IMG/VR virus record: IMGVR_UViG_3300032322_002465
Coordinates: 1 to 21,416 of that record
Length of the DNA: 21,416 bases
Direction: 5' to 3' (one strand)
Source: a virus
Shown: one piece after another, positions 1 to 6,920 of the stretch
Numbering within the stretch: position 1 is the first letter of the stretch
How the letters are laid out: each line of letters opens with the position of its first letter
Notes under the pieces: model-generated
What the model was told of the DNA's origin: nothing
Seen by the model: only the letters and a program-made list of their open reading frames with translations
Databases searched by the model: none
Translations under genes and position numbers: made by a program

Positions 1-948
1 CTGATCAGGCCAAACCGTGGGCCTCAGCTGAACAGGATTATGTAACTTGCCCATCCACGGCTCGGGCAACCCTGTTTGCATGCACCAGGTTACAAATTCA
101 TCCAGATACAAAATATTAAAAGCACTCACGGTATGAGCAACACTTAATCTAATATTAGAATTTTGTTTTTCTAACTCTAAATATTTTTGAATATTCTCCT
201 GGAGAACATTCCAATCAGCCGGGTATCTGATGTATTCAAATTTTTTTTCCAAACCATCTATACTGATTTGTATATCTATTTCTTTGAAACACTTCCACCT
301 TTCTATCCATTCCGGATCAGGCCAGATGGTTCCGTTGGTGGTATAATGTATTGTAACTTGCTCGGCTCGACGATTATCGATCAATTTATCCAGCAGAAGT
401 CTGTGTTGTGATTTGTTCGAGAGTAACGGCTCTCCACCGTGTATGTCCATGTGCACCAGTTTCGGAGCATGATCTACTAAATCATCAATGGCTTCTGTGC
501 GGAAAGATTCGATATTTTGCACTTCTATACCATAGATATCTTTGTATTCCTTTGACCACAAACTAGATGCATAGGGGCCGCACATGATACATTTTAGATT
601 GCAGGTGTTTCCCAAAGCAAAACTCAAAGTCAACAAATTATCTTGTTCCAGGTCATAGTTGCTGTAGTGTTCTGCCCAGCGTTCTTGATCTAATTCACGT
701 TTGCTTTTGATATTGTTGCTTTCCTCAATACGGCAACGTTCGCAACCTTGGGGCCACTGGCCGTGTAAAAAATCATTTTTGATCTCGGCCAGTGTGTGGC
801 TGGACATGTAGTCTTTTATACTGTTGGTCGAAATATTAAATTTTTCTGGGTAACTGGAAATTTGAAATTTGCAACAAGGCAAAATAGATCCAGATGACAA
901 AATTTCTAAATTAGACCAAGGTGCCAAACAAAATACTTTATCTGTCAT
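1..948 (-). CDS. Radical SAM protein with N-terminal twitch-type Cys cluster (3' end cut by window)
   Basis: Translated from the ATG at 948, 316 codons are open to the left edge, so the C-terminus is missing. The radical SAM signature is a CX3CX2C motif (Cys116, Cys120, Cys123 in GNTCNLKCIMCG), followed by a GGEP motif at 171-174 that normally contacts the SAM amino group. An N-terminal region with further cysteines (Cys7, Cys25/26, and a WPQGCERC block with Cys69 and Cys72) fits the family of radical SAM proteins with an N-terminal twitch (auxiliary Fe-S) domain, which occurs in many phages. Such enzymes use a [4Fe-4S] cluster to cleave SAM into a 5'-deoxyadenosyl radical; the substrate here is unknown. 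The start lies 4 bases after the stop of the DUF2061 gene, so it is probably the last visible gene of an operon starting at 3118. A second member of the family lies at 19000-19875. Confidence 0.88.
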   Translation of the reverse strand, partial: MTDKVFCLAPWSNLEILSSGSILPCCKFQISSYPEKFNISTNSIKDYMSSHTLAEIKNDFLHGQWPQGCERCRIEESNNIKSKRELDQERWAEHYSNYDLEQDNLLTLSFALGNTCNLKCIMCGPYASSLWSKEYKDIYGIEVQNIESFRTEAIDDLVDHAPKLVHMDIHGGEPLLSNKSQHRLLLDKLIDNRRAEQVTIHYTTNGTIWPDPEWIERWKCFKEIDIQISIDGLEKKFEYIRYPADWNVLQENIQKYLELEKQNSNIRLSVAHTVSAFNILYLDEFVTWCMQTGLPEPWMGKLHNPVQLRPTVWPDQ

Positions 949-952
949 GATG

Positions 953-1333
953 TTATTTTTGAATTTTATCTGAGTCGACAGTGCGCCCCCATGATACCAA
1001 TTGCCAGACTCGATCGTTTAATATAAACAACAAAGTCTGAACAAGAGCCAACCATAATGCACTTTCGATGCCTACCCATAATGCCACAACAACAGTGGCT
1101 ATCACTCTGTAAATAATGCTTTTGACTATGGAACGAGTCCAAGTTTCAATTCCGTTTTTTATACCCCAGGATATCTTTGTCCAACCGCGTTCACACAAAT
1201 AAAAAATCACAGTCTTGGATAATTCCACGTAAACGGCGCTGGCCCATCCTACCATGATTATTGACGAAATTACAGCCAATAGTCTATAGCTGATAGATTT
1301 GGCTAGAGATCTAGCACGTGTTTCTGTCATCAT
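953..1333 (-). CDS. Small membrane protein made of two tandem DUF2061 units
   Basis: The protein of about 126 residues is an internal duplication. Each half reads ET.(T)RS..KSI.YR, then a hydrophobic stretch, then a (C/N)(E/D)R.W..(I/V)SWG ending. Unit 1 covers roughly residues 4-57 and unit 2 roughly 62-115. This is the DUF2061 pattern, a predicted membrane domain of unknown function found in bacteria and in aquatic phages. Each unit should contribute about two membrane-spanning or membrane-associated helices. I chose the ATG at 1333 because it forms an ATGA overlap with the stop of the upstream gene. A start at 1357 (8 residues longer) is also open but would overlap by 28 bases. No function is known. 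Confidence 0.8.
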   Translation of the reverse strand: MMTETRARSLAKSISYRLLAVISSIIMVGWASAVYVELSKTVIFYLCERGWTKISWGIKNGIETWTRSIVKSIIYRVIATVVVALWVGIESALWLALVQTLLFILNDRVWQLVSWGRTVDSDKIQK

Positions 1334-1893
1334 AGTCCCATTTGGAGCAATCTCCAATGTTGATATAAATTTTTTCCTGCATTATCAATCTTTGTTTCTA
1401 AAACTGATTCCAATTCTTCGATTCCGTGCCCGTTGGCAATTTCCTCTAAACGGATCAATAAACTTGTGTGTTGTTTGACCATGTTTGAATAATCAACAAG
1501 AATCTGAGCATAGTCTTCAATGGTTTGCGCCCCACAGGACTTTTTCATTTCCTCCCACACATGAGGTCGATGTAAATTTTTAAATCTATTTGCTGCCCAC
1601 TCGGCTACTTTGAGATTGTCTACCACAATGGAAACAAACTTGTGATTTTTTTTGACATGATAGTCCAAATCGTGACTGGGGATACTGTTGTACTTTATCG
1701 AAATCTCTTGCAGATAGATGTCTTTTTCGGTATCGTCTGCAAAGTCAAATGGTTTTTTTAATCTTTGACGATGTGAATCATGCATCACTGTCATGTTTTT
1801 AAAAACTGCATCTCGGTTGTCAATCATGGCCGTGACCAAATCTCCACATGTACCCCCAGCGTAACAAACAATTGTTAAGTGATTGGATTCCAT
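1330..1893 (-). CDS. Conserved phage-type protein of unknown function with P-loop-like N-terminus
   Basis: The 187-residue protein starts at the ATG at 1893, which has an excellent Shine-Dalgarno sequence (AAAGGAG four to five bases upstream). An in-frame ATG at 1917 lacks one. Near the N-terminus is a beta-strand followed by a glycine-rich turn (IVCYAGGTCGDLV, about residues 6-18), reminiscent of the nucleotide-binding loop of P-loop or sulfotransferase-like proteins but not a canonical Walker A. The middle is rich in charged and aromatic residues (HRPHVWEEM) and the C-terminal third looks helical. It overlaps the upstream gene by 19 bases and the DUF2061 gene by 4, so it sits inside a translationally coupled operon. 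A degenerate sulfotransferase fold is a guess; I do not recognise the family firmly. Confidence 0.7.
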   Translation of the reverse strand: MESNHLTIVCYAGGTCGDLVTAMIDNRDAVFKNMTVMHDSHRQRLKKPFDFADDTEKDIYLQEISIKYNSIPSHDLDYHVKKNHKFVSIVVDNLKVAEWAANRFKNLHRPHVWEEMKKSCGAQTIEDYAQILVDYSNMVKQHTSLLIRLEEIANGHGIEELESVLETKIDNAGKNLYQHWRLLQMGL

Positions 1894-2570
1894 GGGTCTC
1901 CTTTGTATACAAACCAAAACTTCAAATTCCCATTGGTAGTGTCCGGGTTTTCTAACATGTCGTAGTATCCATTTATGTCCGGTGCTTTCTTCTTAAAATT
2001 AATATCATACCACACCAATTTTAAATCATGTGTGTGTTCTAGATTTTTAGCCCAGTCTAAGAAAAAGTCTTCCATGTTTGTGGTCAAACGGTTCAGCCCC
2101 GATATCTGTGTGTCTCTGAAACTGTAAAAAAATCTACATCCAGGATTCATGACAGAGGTATAATACTTGCAGTGTTGAGCAATATTTTCAACCTCGGTCC
2201 AGATGTCGGCACGATTGTTGACCACTGCAAAATTATCGGCACGAAATGGTAATTGGCTCAACTGATTTCTAGATTCACAAATATGCACGTTTGGGTAAAA
2301 AGTCTTCACCACCGGATGCATTTCTACGACCTCAACTTCAGGAAAAATATCTTTGACATAGTAACCGGCACTGCCAAAAAAGGCCGTGGTTCCGGCTTGA
2401 CAATTTTTCAAAATTGAGTAGTCATAGGTATCAATGATTGCACGACTGGGATTTTTTCTATTGACCAGCCAATACTGATGCTTTAACCTCCCCAGTCGAT
2501 ATCTAAGATACTGGGTTTTCCAATCCGGTTTGATTCTGGACTGATTAAAATTTTCAATTATGTTGGTCAT
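1875..2570 (-). CDS. Hypothetical protein with degenerate class I methyltransferase-like core
   Basis: The protein has 231 residues. Around 63-90 a strand-turn-helix-strand pattern (TAFFGSAGYYVKDIFP, then VEVVEMHP) resembles motif I and the acidic end of strand 2 of class I SAM-dependent methyltransferases. FRADNFAVVNNRADIW may be the later strand 4 region. The glycine-rich loop is not the usual GxGxG, so this is a structural guess rather than a family match. It starts in a 4-base ATGA overlap with the gene at 2567-3118 and overlaps the next gene by 19 bases, so it is the second gene of the 3118-to-1 operon. It has no signal peptide or membrane segment. Catalytic function is uncertain; it may be an inactive scaffold. 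Confidence 0.65.
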   Translation of the reverse strand: MTNIIENFNQSRIKPDWKTQYLRYRLGRLKHQYWLVNRKNPSRAIIDTYDYSILKNCQAGTTAFFGSAGYYVKDIFPEVEVVEMHPVVKTFYPNVHICESRNQLSQLPFRADNFAVVNNRADIWTEVENIAQHCKYYTSVMNPGCRFFYSFRDTQISGLNRLTTNMEDFFLDWAKNLEHTHDLKLVWYDINFKKKAPDINGYYDMLENPDTTNGNLKFWFVYKGDPWNPIT

Positions 2571-3118
2571 TGAATTTTTCTAATAAAGTAATGGCGATCT
2601 GGAACCGCCCAGGTAAAATGTTTTCCGTAATCGACATAATCCAGACTCAGATCTATCACGTCGTATCCTGCTAAATTTTTTTTCAACCACTGAGTAATTG
2701 CCACAGTAAACTTTGGATCAAGTGTTTGATCATGATAACTGTTGTCTATGTTGATATAGTGTCGATTCAAACACAGATAAAGATTAGGACATTTTTCAAG
2801 CTGTTGTTTTATTCGTTGGATTATGACTGGACAGGGAAATCTGCTGAATTTTTGATCAGTTATAACAACCAAGTCAGCTTCGCTACTATGACAGACTCTT
2901 TTTACTTTGAACTCTTTGAACAAGTCTGTATCAGTTTTAAAACACACACGATCAAACCCATTTAACACTATGAAATCTTCAATTTGCTTTTCACGTCGGA
3001 GCTTGATATCATTCTCGACAAAAAAATTTCTTTGTAACCTATTAAAGATCCTAGACCATTTATACAGTGCCCGCGGCTCTTCGACCAAGATTTGTTTGTT
3101 TGCTTTGGAGAAATTCAT
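2567..3118 (-). CDS. Hypothetical protein, first gene of the left-hand minus-strand operon
   Basis: The 183-residue protein contains no methionine other than the initiator, so 3118 is the only ATG start. It is basic, soluble and without signal peptide or membrane helix. A predicted alternation of strands and helices (SEADLVVITDQKFSRFPCP near 79-97, then a Q-K-rich helix, then YLCLNRHY) suggests a small alpha/beta fold, perhaps related to the Rossmann-like proteins beside it. I do not recognise the family. There is no Shine-Dalgarno sequence before the ATG, and a good extended -10 element ends only 5 bases upstream, so the transcript may be leaderless. It overlaps the next gene by 4 bases. Confidence 0.65.
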   Translation of the reverse strand: MNFSKANKQILVEEPRALYKWSRIFNRLQRNFFVENDIKLRREKQIEDFIVLNGFDRVCFKTDTDLFKEFKVKRVCHSSEADLVVITDQKFSRFPCPVIIQRIKQQLEKCPNLYLCLNRHYINIDNSYHDQTLDPKFTVAITQWLKKNLAGYDVIDLSLDYVDYGKHFTWAVPDRHYFIRKIQ

Positions 3119-3123
3119 GTGTT

Positions 3124-3153
3124 AGTATAGCATACTTAGCAAGAAAAAATCAA
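3124..3153 (-). promoter_or_regulatory. Candidate sigma70-type promoter with extended -10
   Basis: Read on the minus strand: TTGATT, 18 bases, TATACT, with TGC directly before the -10 hexamer (TGCTATACT, an extended -10). The -10 ends only 5 bases before the ATG at 3118, so transcription would begin at or next to the start codon. The -35 overlaps the T-tract of the upstream terminator, so the ATPase unit ends exactly where this unit begins. Confidence 0.5.
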
Positions 3154-3180
3154 AAAAACAGGCACCAAAGTGCCTGTGTA
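3151..3180 (-). terminator. Rho-independent terminator of the AAA+ ATPase gene
   Basis: On the minus strand a perfect 7-base-pair stem (CAGGCAC / GTGCCTG, loop TTTG) is followed by an unbroken run of seven T residues. It lies about 65 bases downstream of the ATPase stop codon and just before the next promoter. Confidence 0.85.
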
Positions 3181-3241
3181 AAATGGGTAGTTTTTGAGTC
3201 TACCCAGGAGCTACCGATTACTTAATCGAGTTTGAATTTGA

Positions 3242-4261
3242 TTAAGAATTTTTCATACAAGTTGACACAGCCAAAGCCTTCCAATTTGTTTCTGACACCT
3301 TGGTCAAGTCCGCGATCTTCAGGGCCATGCGCAGGCTCATTTCACGCAAACGATCCTTGTTCTCGTCCATGAAGTTGAGAATCTCTTCACCTTTTTCTGG
3401 TGTAAAATCGTAGTCGTTGAACAGTTGTCCTTGGCGGAAGATCTGTTTGATACGCAGGAATTTGTCACGCATGGTGTTGAGTGTAAGGTCCAAGAAGTGG
3501 CAACGACTCTGTAAGGCCTCAAGATGATCTTTCATTTTCTTGCTCTGCAGATTGTCAAACTTCAAGTTGGTGATGAAAATACAGCCACCTTTGAAGTCAA
3601 ACGAGTCAGGCACACCTTCTCTGCGCAACATGGCTGAGTCAGAGTTCCAGTAGATTCTACGCTTCTTGCCAGAATCCAGGGCGGCCTTGAGAATGTTCAA
3701 GCTCAAGTCATCTTGGAACACTGAGTCACAGTCATCAAACACCAAGACGTTGCTGGGGTCTGAATGCTTGTATAGAGTGCAGTAGAGACCAATCGGAGTC
3801 ATGGCACCTTTGATCACTTCATATTTGATCTTGCGCCCGGTGATGCGTTCGAATAGACCAGACTTTTCTAGTTCGTATTCTACGCCGTAGGATTTACCTA
3901 CTCCAGGAGGGCCCACAACGATCATGGCTCTGACGTCACCTGCGATGGTGGCGCGGGTCATTTCTTGTAGGATTTCAAATCTCTGACCAATACGATCCAT
4001 GACTTCGTCGTCGGTTTCCACCGGAGCAGACGCTACCTGAGGACGATCTGCCGCCACACCGTCAGTGACAAATTCTACATCTTCGATTGAATCTACTTTG
4101 ATACGAACCACATCTGGAACATCTGGGCCAAAATAGCCATCTGCATTCACAGTCACATAGCCTCCTTTGGCACCAGTTTGAAAACCTTTGACTAGATTAA
4201 AGATCATACCGCTCACAGGTTGATTGCGATACGACCCATTTTTGATGAGAATAGTTGACAT
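3242..4261 (-). CDS. Phage AAA+ family ATPase
   Basis: The 339-residue protein has Walker A GPPGVGKS at 117-124, Walker B VLVFDD at 172-177, and a sensor-1-like FITN at 229-232. A basic KKRRIYW segment lies between Walker B and sensor 1. The first 85 residues form a non-ATPase N-terminal domain ending in an acidic, Ala/Pro-containing linker. Single AAA+ ATPases of this type occur in large aquatic phages, but the substrate (DNA, protein remodelling or clamp/helicase loading) is not established. It is transcribed alone: a consensus promoter lies upstream, a terminator downstream, and a good Shine-Dalgarno (AAGGAG, 8-9 bases before the ATG) supports the start. The strong promoter suggests early or host-polymerase transcription. 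It is not recognisably T4 gp44, gp41 or Dda. Confidence 0.88.
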   Translation of the reverse strand: MSTILIKNGSYRNQPVSGMIFNLVKGFQTGAKGGYVTVNADGYFGPDVPDVVRIKVDSIEDVEFVTDGVAADRPQVASAPVETDDEVMDRIGQRFEILQEMTRATIAGDVRAMIVVGPPGVGKSYGVEYELEKSGLFERITGRKIKYEVIKGAMTPIGLYCTLYKHSDPSNVLVFDDCDSVFQDDLSLNILKAALDSGKKRRIYWNSDSAMLRREGVPDSFDFKGGCIFITNLKFDNLQSKKMKDHLEALQSRCHFLDLTLNTMRDKFLRIKQIFRQGQLFNDYDFTPEKGEEILNFMDENKDRLREMSLRMALKIADLTKVSETNWKALAVSTCMKNS

Positions 4262-4297
4262 ACTGTTAGCTCCTTCTTTGATTGTTTTAAAAATACT

Positions 4298-4326
4298 ATT
4301 ATAGCAAATCGGTTATTTCTTGTCAA
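4298..4326 (-). promoter_or_regulatory. Consensus sigma70 promoter of the AAA+ ATPase gene
   Basis: Minus strand: TTGACA, 17 bases, TATAAT, with TTTGC just before the -10. Both hexamers match the sigma70 consensus exactly at optimal spacing, and an extended -10 TGC is present. The -35 lies within the last codons of the 4313-4537 gene. The predicted transcript has a leader of about 30 bases carrying the AAGGAG ribosome binding site. Confidence 0.85.
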
Positions 4327-4537
4327 TCATCTCAGTAATTTTGGCATCAAACTCTAATTTACTCAGAATCAAGCTATAGATACCGAAAAAACACACACTA
4401 ATGCCTGCCACTGATAGTCCTATCAAAAACTGTTCTACTGTAATATACTTTGACGCAAACTGTAATCCAACAGCTATACCCACACACCATACAGCGAATC
4501 CACTGGTGATTAATACTGCTTTTAATTTTTGATTCAT
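4313..4537 (-). CDS. Small two-helix membrane protein, unknown function
   Basis: The 74-residue protein has two strongly hydrophobic segments, about residues 6-28 and 36-58. They are separated by a short loop (ASKYITVEQF) and followed by a charged C-terminal tail ending in DKK. A short basic N-terminus (MNQKLK) would place the N-terminus, and by parity the C-terminus, in the cytoplasm. The ATG at 4537 is preferred over an in-frame GTG at 4573 because AAAGG lies just upstream of it and the promoter at 4585-4613 would start transcription close to 4578. Its own near-consensus promoter suggests early, strong expression. Candidates from context are a host-membrane-acting early protein, a superinfection-exclusion-type protein or a holin-like protein; nothing in the sequence decides. 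Confidence 0.75.
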   Translation of the reverse strand: MNQKLKAVLITSGFAVWCVGIAVGLQFASKYITVEQFLIGLSVAGISVCFFGIYSLILSKLEFDAKITEMIDKK

Positions 4538-4584
4538 AAGTTGCCTTTCTTTAAATTGTTGCCTAAAAACCACATTATGCTACA

Positions 4585-4613
4585 ATTATAGCAAATGGTT
4601 TCTTTTTGGTCAA
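4585..4613 (-). promoter_or_regulatory. Near-consensus sigma70 promoter of the small membrane protein gene
   Basis: Minus strand: TTGACC, 17 bases, TATAAT, with the same TTTGC extension before the -10 as the ATPase promoter. It sits directly after the bidirectional terminator at 4618-4647. Confidence 0.83.
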
Positions 4614-4617
4614 CCAT

Positions 4618-4647
4618 AAAAAAACCCTACATGTAGTAGGGTTTTTT
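4618..4647 (-). terminator. Rho-independent terminator (works in either direction)
   Basis: An inverted repeat ACCCTAC / GTAGGGT with a 5-base loop (ATGTA on the plus strand, TACAT on the minus) is flanked by A-runs on the left and T-runs on the right. Both strands therefore give a GC-rich stem followed by six or more T. It lies 14 bases after the stop of the 4661-5329 gene and insulates that unit from the early promoter that follows. Confidence 0.88.
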
Positions 4648-4660
4648 GCGACTATTTTTT

Positions 4661-5329
4661 TTATACGGCAGAAGGAGGAACTTGAAGATCATATGACAAC
4701 GTCGATCCAGCGGCAATTGTCCACCACCAGGTTCCCAGTGAATCTGAAGTGCGGTCAGGAATTTGGGCTACGCCATCGATAAAAACGTTTAATCTTGGAT
4801 CATCGGGCAGTGGACCATTGTCTCCTAAATCGACATATTGGTTTGGGCCCGAACTTACGGTAACTGGGCAATTGTGATCAATTAATAATTGGTCAATGGT
4901 AGATTGAGGTGTTTCTGGATCCATAAGAACAGCTATTTCTGCAGGAGAAAATTCAGGATTTGCCACAGCAGAATACACAGCCGTAAGTTCGGCTCTGGTC
5001 GCAGTTGGATCGCGTAGAATCGCTTTTTGTGCTGAATCATACGCAGGATTTGGTACCGGTTGATAGTTGGCGAACATTTGTCCAAAAATTACAGTACCAG
5101 TGGTTACTCCACAGGTCATTGGTATGTTTCCAGAAAATGAGGTATCAATTTCAAAAGAAAACAATTCAGCCTGACTTTCAATTTTTTCACTGAAATTTGA
5201 AGTCCAGACAGGTTCGTCCAGTGTGGTAACCGGTCCGCTAAAAACTGCATTACCATTGGCCGTGGCTGTAATTTGTGCCGGAGTAGCTCCAAATCCCATA
5301 CCGTAAAATTTAATTGTTTTAGTTGCCAT
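4661..5329 (-). CDS. Late-expressed protein of unknown function, possibly virion-associated
   Basis: The 222-residue protein is rich in Thr, Ser, Pro and small residues, with few basic residues and no signal peptide. The N-terminal ~75 residues have a beta-sandwich look (short alternating strands, ITATANGNAVFSGPVTT). The middle (about 95-150) is an acidic, Pro-rich helical region with repeated (D/N)P motifs. The C-terminus (residues about 175-222) again looks like beta strands with an aromatic cluster GTWWWTI. This resembles carbohydrate-binding or capsid/tail decoration folds, but I recognise no family. The ATG at 5329 is chosen because AGGAG lies 8 bases upstream; an ATG at 5347 lies before the ribosome binding site. 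The T4-type late octamer upstream and the terminator downstream make it a single-gene late unit, the usual setting of a structural protein. Confidence 0.75.
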   Translation of the reverse strand: MATKTIKFYGMGFGATPAQITATANGNAVFSGPVTTLDEPVWTSNFSEKIESQAELFSFEIDTSFSGNIPMTCGVTTGTVIFGQMFANYQPVPNPAYDSAQKAILRDPTATRAELTAVYSAVANPEFSPAEIAVLMDPETPQSTIDQLLIDHNCPVTVSSGPNQYVDLGDNGPLPDDPRLNVFIDGVAQIPDRTSDSLGTWWWTIAAGSTLSYDLQVPPSAV

Positions 5330-5350
5330 ATTTAGATCTCCTGACATTGT

Positions 5351-5358
5351 TATTTATC
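5351..5358 (-). promoter_or_regulatory. T4-type late promoter octamer GATAAATA
   Basis: GATAAATA on the minus strand matches the T4-family late consensus TATAAATA at 7 of 8 positions. It overlaps the TGA stop of the upstream glycosyltransferase gene and leaves 21 bases, including AGGAG, before the ATG at 5329. The geometry is that of a late promoter with a short conventional leader. Confidence 0.65.
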
Positions 5359-6100
5359 ATTTCCAATGCTGATTTACCACAGGATCATTCAGATCACTGG
5401 GCTTGGGTTGTCCGTGAAATATCAATATATCGGTGTTGTTTGTCAGCACTGTTTTTGCGATCATGCCAGGACTGTATCGATTTTTAAAATTATAGCCGTT
5501 GTCTAAACATTGCCAGCGCCAGCTTTTTATGCGTTCAGAATCTAAAAATCGCAGATGCTGATTTTCTATGATTTTTTTTAGATAATCTTGATCTCCACGG
5601 TATTTTTTCATTATTTGTTGTAAGTTTTGATTTTGAAAATCTTGCCACACGTAGCTGAATTTTTGTGTGTCCCACCACATGACACTGCTGTTGATGGTGT
5701 ATTGCAAAGGCCGCCAGAGATATTGGAAATCTCTCACAGTCCAGAACCAAGTCAATGGTAATTCACATATCCAGTCAATGTTGTCTACAATAACAGTGTC
5801 GAGATCAAAATACAACAAAGGGCCAGTGTGTTCTGTAGAATTAAACAAACACATTTTGTACCACCAGCTTTGTCTAGGTCCATGTATTTGCCATTCTGGT
5901 AAAACATGCTTGATCATGGGCTCAGGCACTGATCGATCTGCTTCAGTATACACATGCAATTGAATGCCACGAGACAAATGCCGAGTCAACATGTTATACA
6001 GCCGTTCTACATAGGTCCATGAGTAAGTATTCCCGTGTATCACGCAGGCACAATCAATCGGGCCTTCGACCGTTTCTAAATTTGCAATCTGCGTATCCAT
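5357..6100 (-). CDS. DxD glycosyltransferase (GT-A fold, GT8-like)
   Basis: The 247-residue protein has the plan of a small GT-A glycosyltransferase. An early strand (CACVIHGNTYSW) is followed by LHVYTEAD, and then by the metal/nucleotide-sugar binding motif LLYFDLDTVIVDNID with the DxD at 99-101. The aromatic-rich region WYKMCLF and the downstream VMWWDTQ are typical positions for acceptor and donor contacts, and a late IFHGQPKPSD resembles the HxxGxxKP motif of GT8 enzymes. It should transfer a sugar from a nucleotide donor to a glycan acceptor in the cytoplasm; donor and acceptor cannot be read. The start at 6100 has AGGG upstream and overlaps the preceding GT-B gene by 25 bases, suggesting coupled translation. 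Confidence 0.82.
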   Translation of the reverse strand: MDTQIANLETVEGPIDCACVIHGNTYSWTYVERLYNMLTRHLSRGIQLHVYTEADRSVPEPMIKHVLPEWQIHGPRQSWWYKMCLFNSTEHTGPLLYFDLDTVIVDNIDWICELPLTWFWTVRDFQYLWRPLQYTINSSVMWWDTQKFSYVWQDFQNQNLQQIMKKYRGDQDYLKKIIENQHLRFLDSERIKSWRWQCLDNGYNFKNRYSPGMIAKTVLTNNTDILIFHGQPKPSDLNDPVVNQHWK

Positions 6101-6918
6101 AATCCCTGTTCAATTTCTGTCACTGTGTATTCGGTATGACAAATTTCTACCAGCCATTGATCCCGATCCATATCATATGGTTGTTCAATGTTGCTCAAGT
6201 CAATACTCACTGGATGTGCCAAACTTGTTTTGTCAACAATGGGTCTGGTTCCGGCCAAAGCAGCCTGTATTCCTGGACCCGAATTATAGTTGACTATGGC
6301 ATGGCAATCAAAAGCCAGGTTATAACTGTCATAGGTGTTGGCTATTTTTTGTGGTTGTTCTATGACTACATCCCGGGGCAAATGCACAAGTCCAGCCCAG
6401 TCCAAGGCACTGCGAGGATGTGGACGCACCATGATGGGTCGGTCTGTGACCTTGCGCAACTGTTCAACCTGTTGGACCACCCAACCTTCCATGCTACACA
6501 ACCCCACTACTTGCAGACTGCGGGCGTGTTGTGCGGCTATGACGATTCTGGGATTACGGCTGACATTGATGGCCAAGCTGATTCCCAGCTTTCTAGGGCG
6601 ATCCCAATCCAAGTTTTCTTGATGTCCATAATAACCGTTGGCCGTTACGGAGTTCAAGGCAATCTTCCAGGTTTCGCCGCGATACAGGGCACCTACATCA
6701 ATGATGATCACAGGGCGACCCAGACTACGATAATGGCTCCACACAGCCTGATTGGCCGCCATGCGTCCGGACCACAGCACACTCCATATGATAACTGCGT
6801 CGGCATCCAGGCTATTGAGTTCAACTGTGTGCCCTTCACTACGTAGACTGGTCAGCACGGCCTGCAACGCAGGACCGCTGTTTTGAGCACACTGATTTGG
6901 AAAGTAGGCCACACGCAT
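6076..6918 (-). CDS. GT-B type glycosyltransferase, capsule/CDP-glycerol transferase-like (paralogue A)
   Basis: The 280-residue protein has a GT-B-like C-terminal half: DRPIMVRPHPRS (about 160-171), then HAIVNYNSGPGIQAALAGTRPIV. This is the pattern in capsular-polysaccharide and CDP-glycerol-type glycosyltransferases, where an Asn-Ser and a Gly-rich helix bind the donor. The tail IEQPYDMDRDQWLVEI aligns with the tails of the proteins at 13523-14476 and 14473-15654, so the three are paralogues. The N-terminal domain (VAYFPNQCAQNSGPALQAVL) is a Rossmann-like acceptor half. The ATG at 6918 is the only early start. It lies 18 bases from the divergent ATG at 6937, has no Shine-Dalgarno sequence, and is preceded by the palindrome at 6921-6936. 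Confidence 0.82.
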   Translation of the reverse strand: MRVAYFPNQCAQNSGPALQAVLTSLRSEGHTVELNSLDADAVIIWSVLWSGRMAANQAVWSHYRSLGRPVIIIDVGALYRGETWKIALNSVTANGYYGHQENLDWDRPRKLGISLAINVSRNPRIVIAAQHARSLQVVGLCSMEGWVVQQVEQLRKVTDRPIMVRPHPRSALDWAGLVHLPRDVVIEQPQKIANTYDSYNLAFDCHAIVNYNSGPGIQAALAGTRPIVDKTSLAHPVSIDLSNIEQPYDMDRDQWLVEICHTEYTVTEIEQGLWIRRLQI

Positions 6919-6920
6919 AA

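Noticed and set aside
187-411. Plus-strand open frame (74 residues) opposite the first radical SAM gene
   Set aside because: The minus-strand frame spans 1-948 with CX3CX2C and GGEP motifs; the plus frame is a shadow.
6136-6846. Long open frame on the plus strand (236 residues) opposite the GT-B gene
   Set aside because: The minus-strand frame has clear GT-B motifs, while the plus frame shows no recognisable domain, has no ribosome binding site and overlaps the gene fully.
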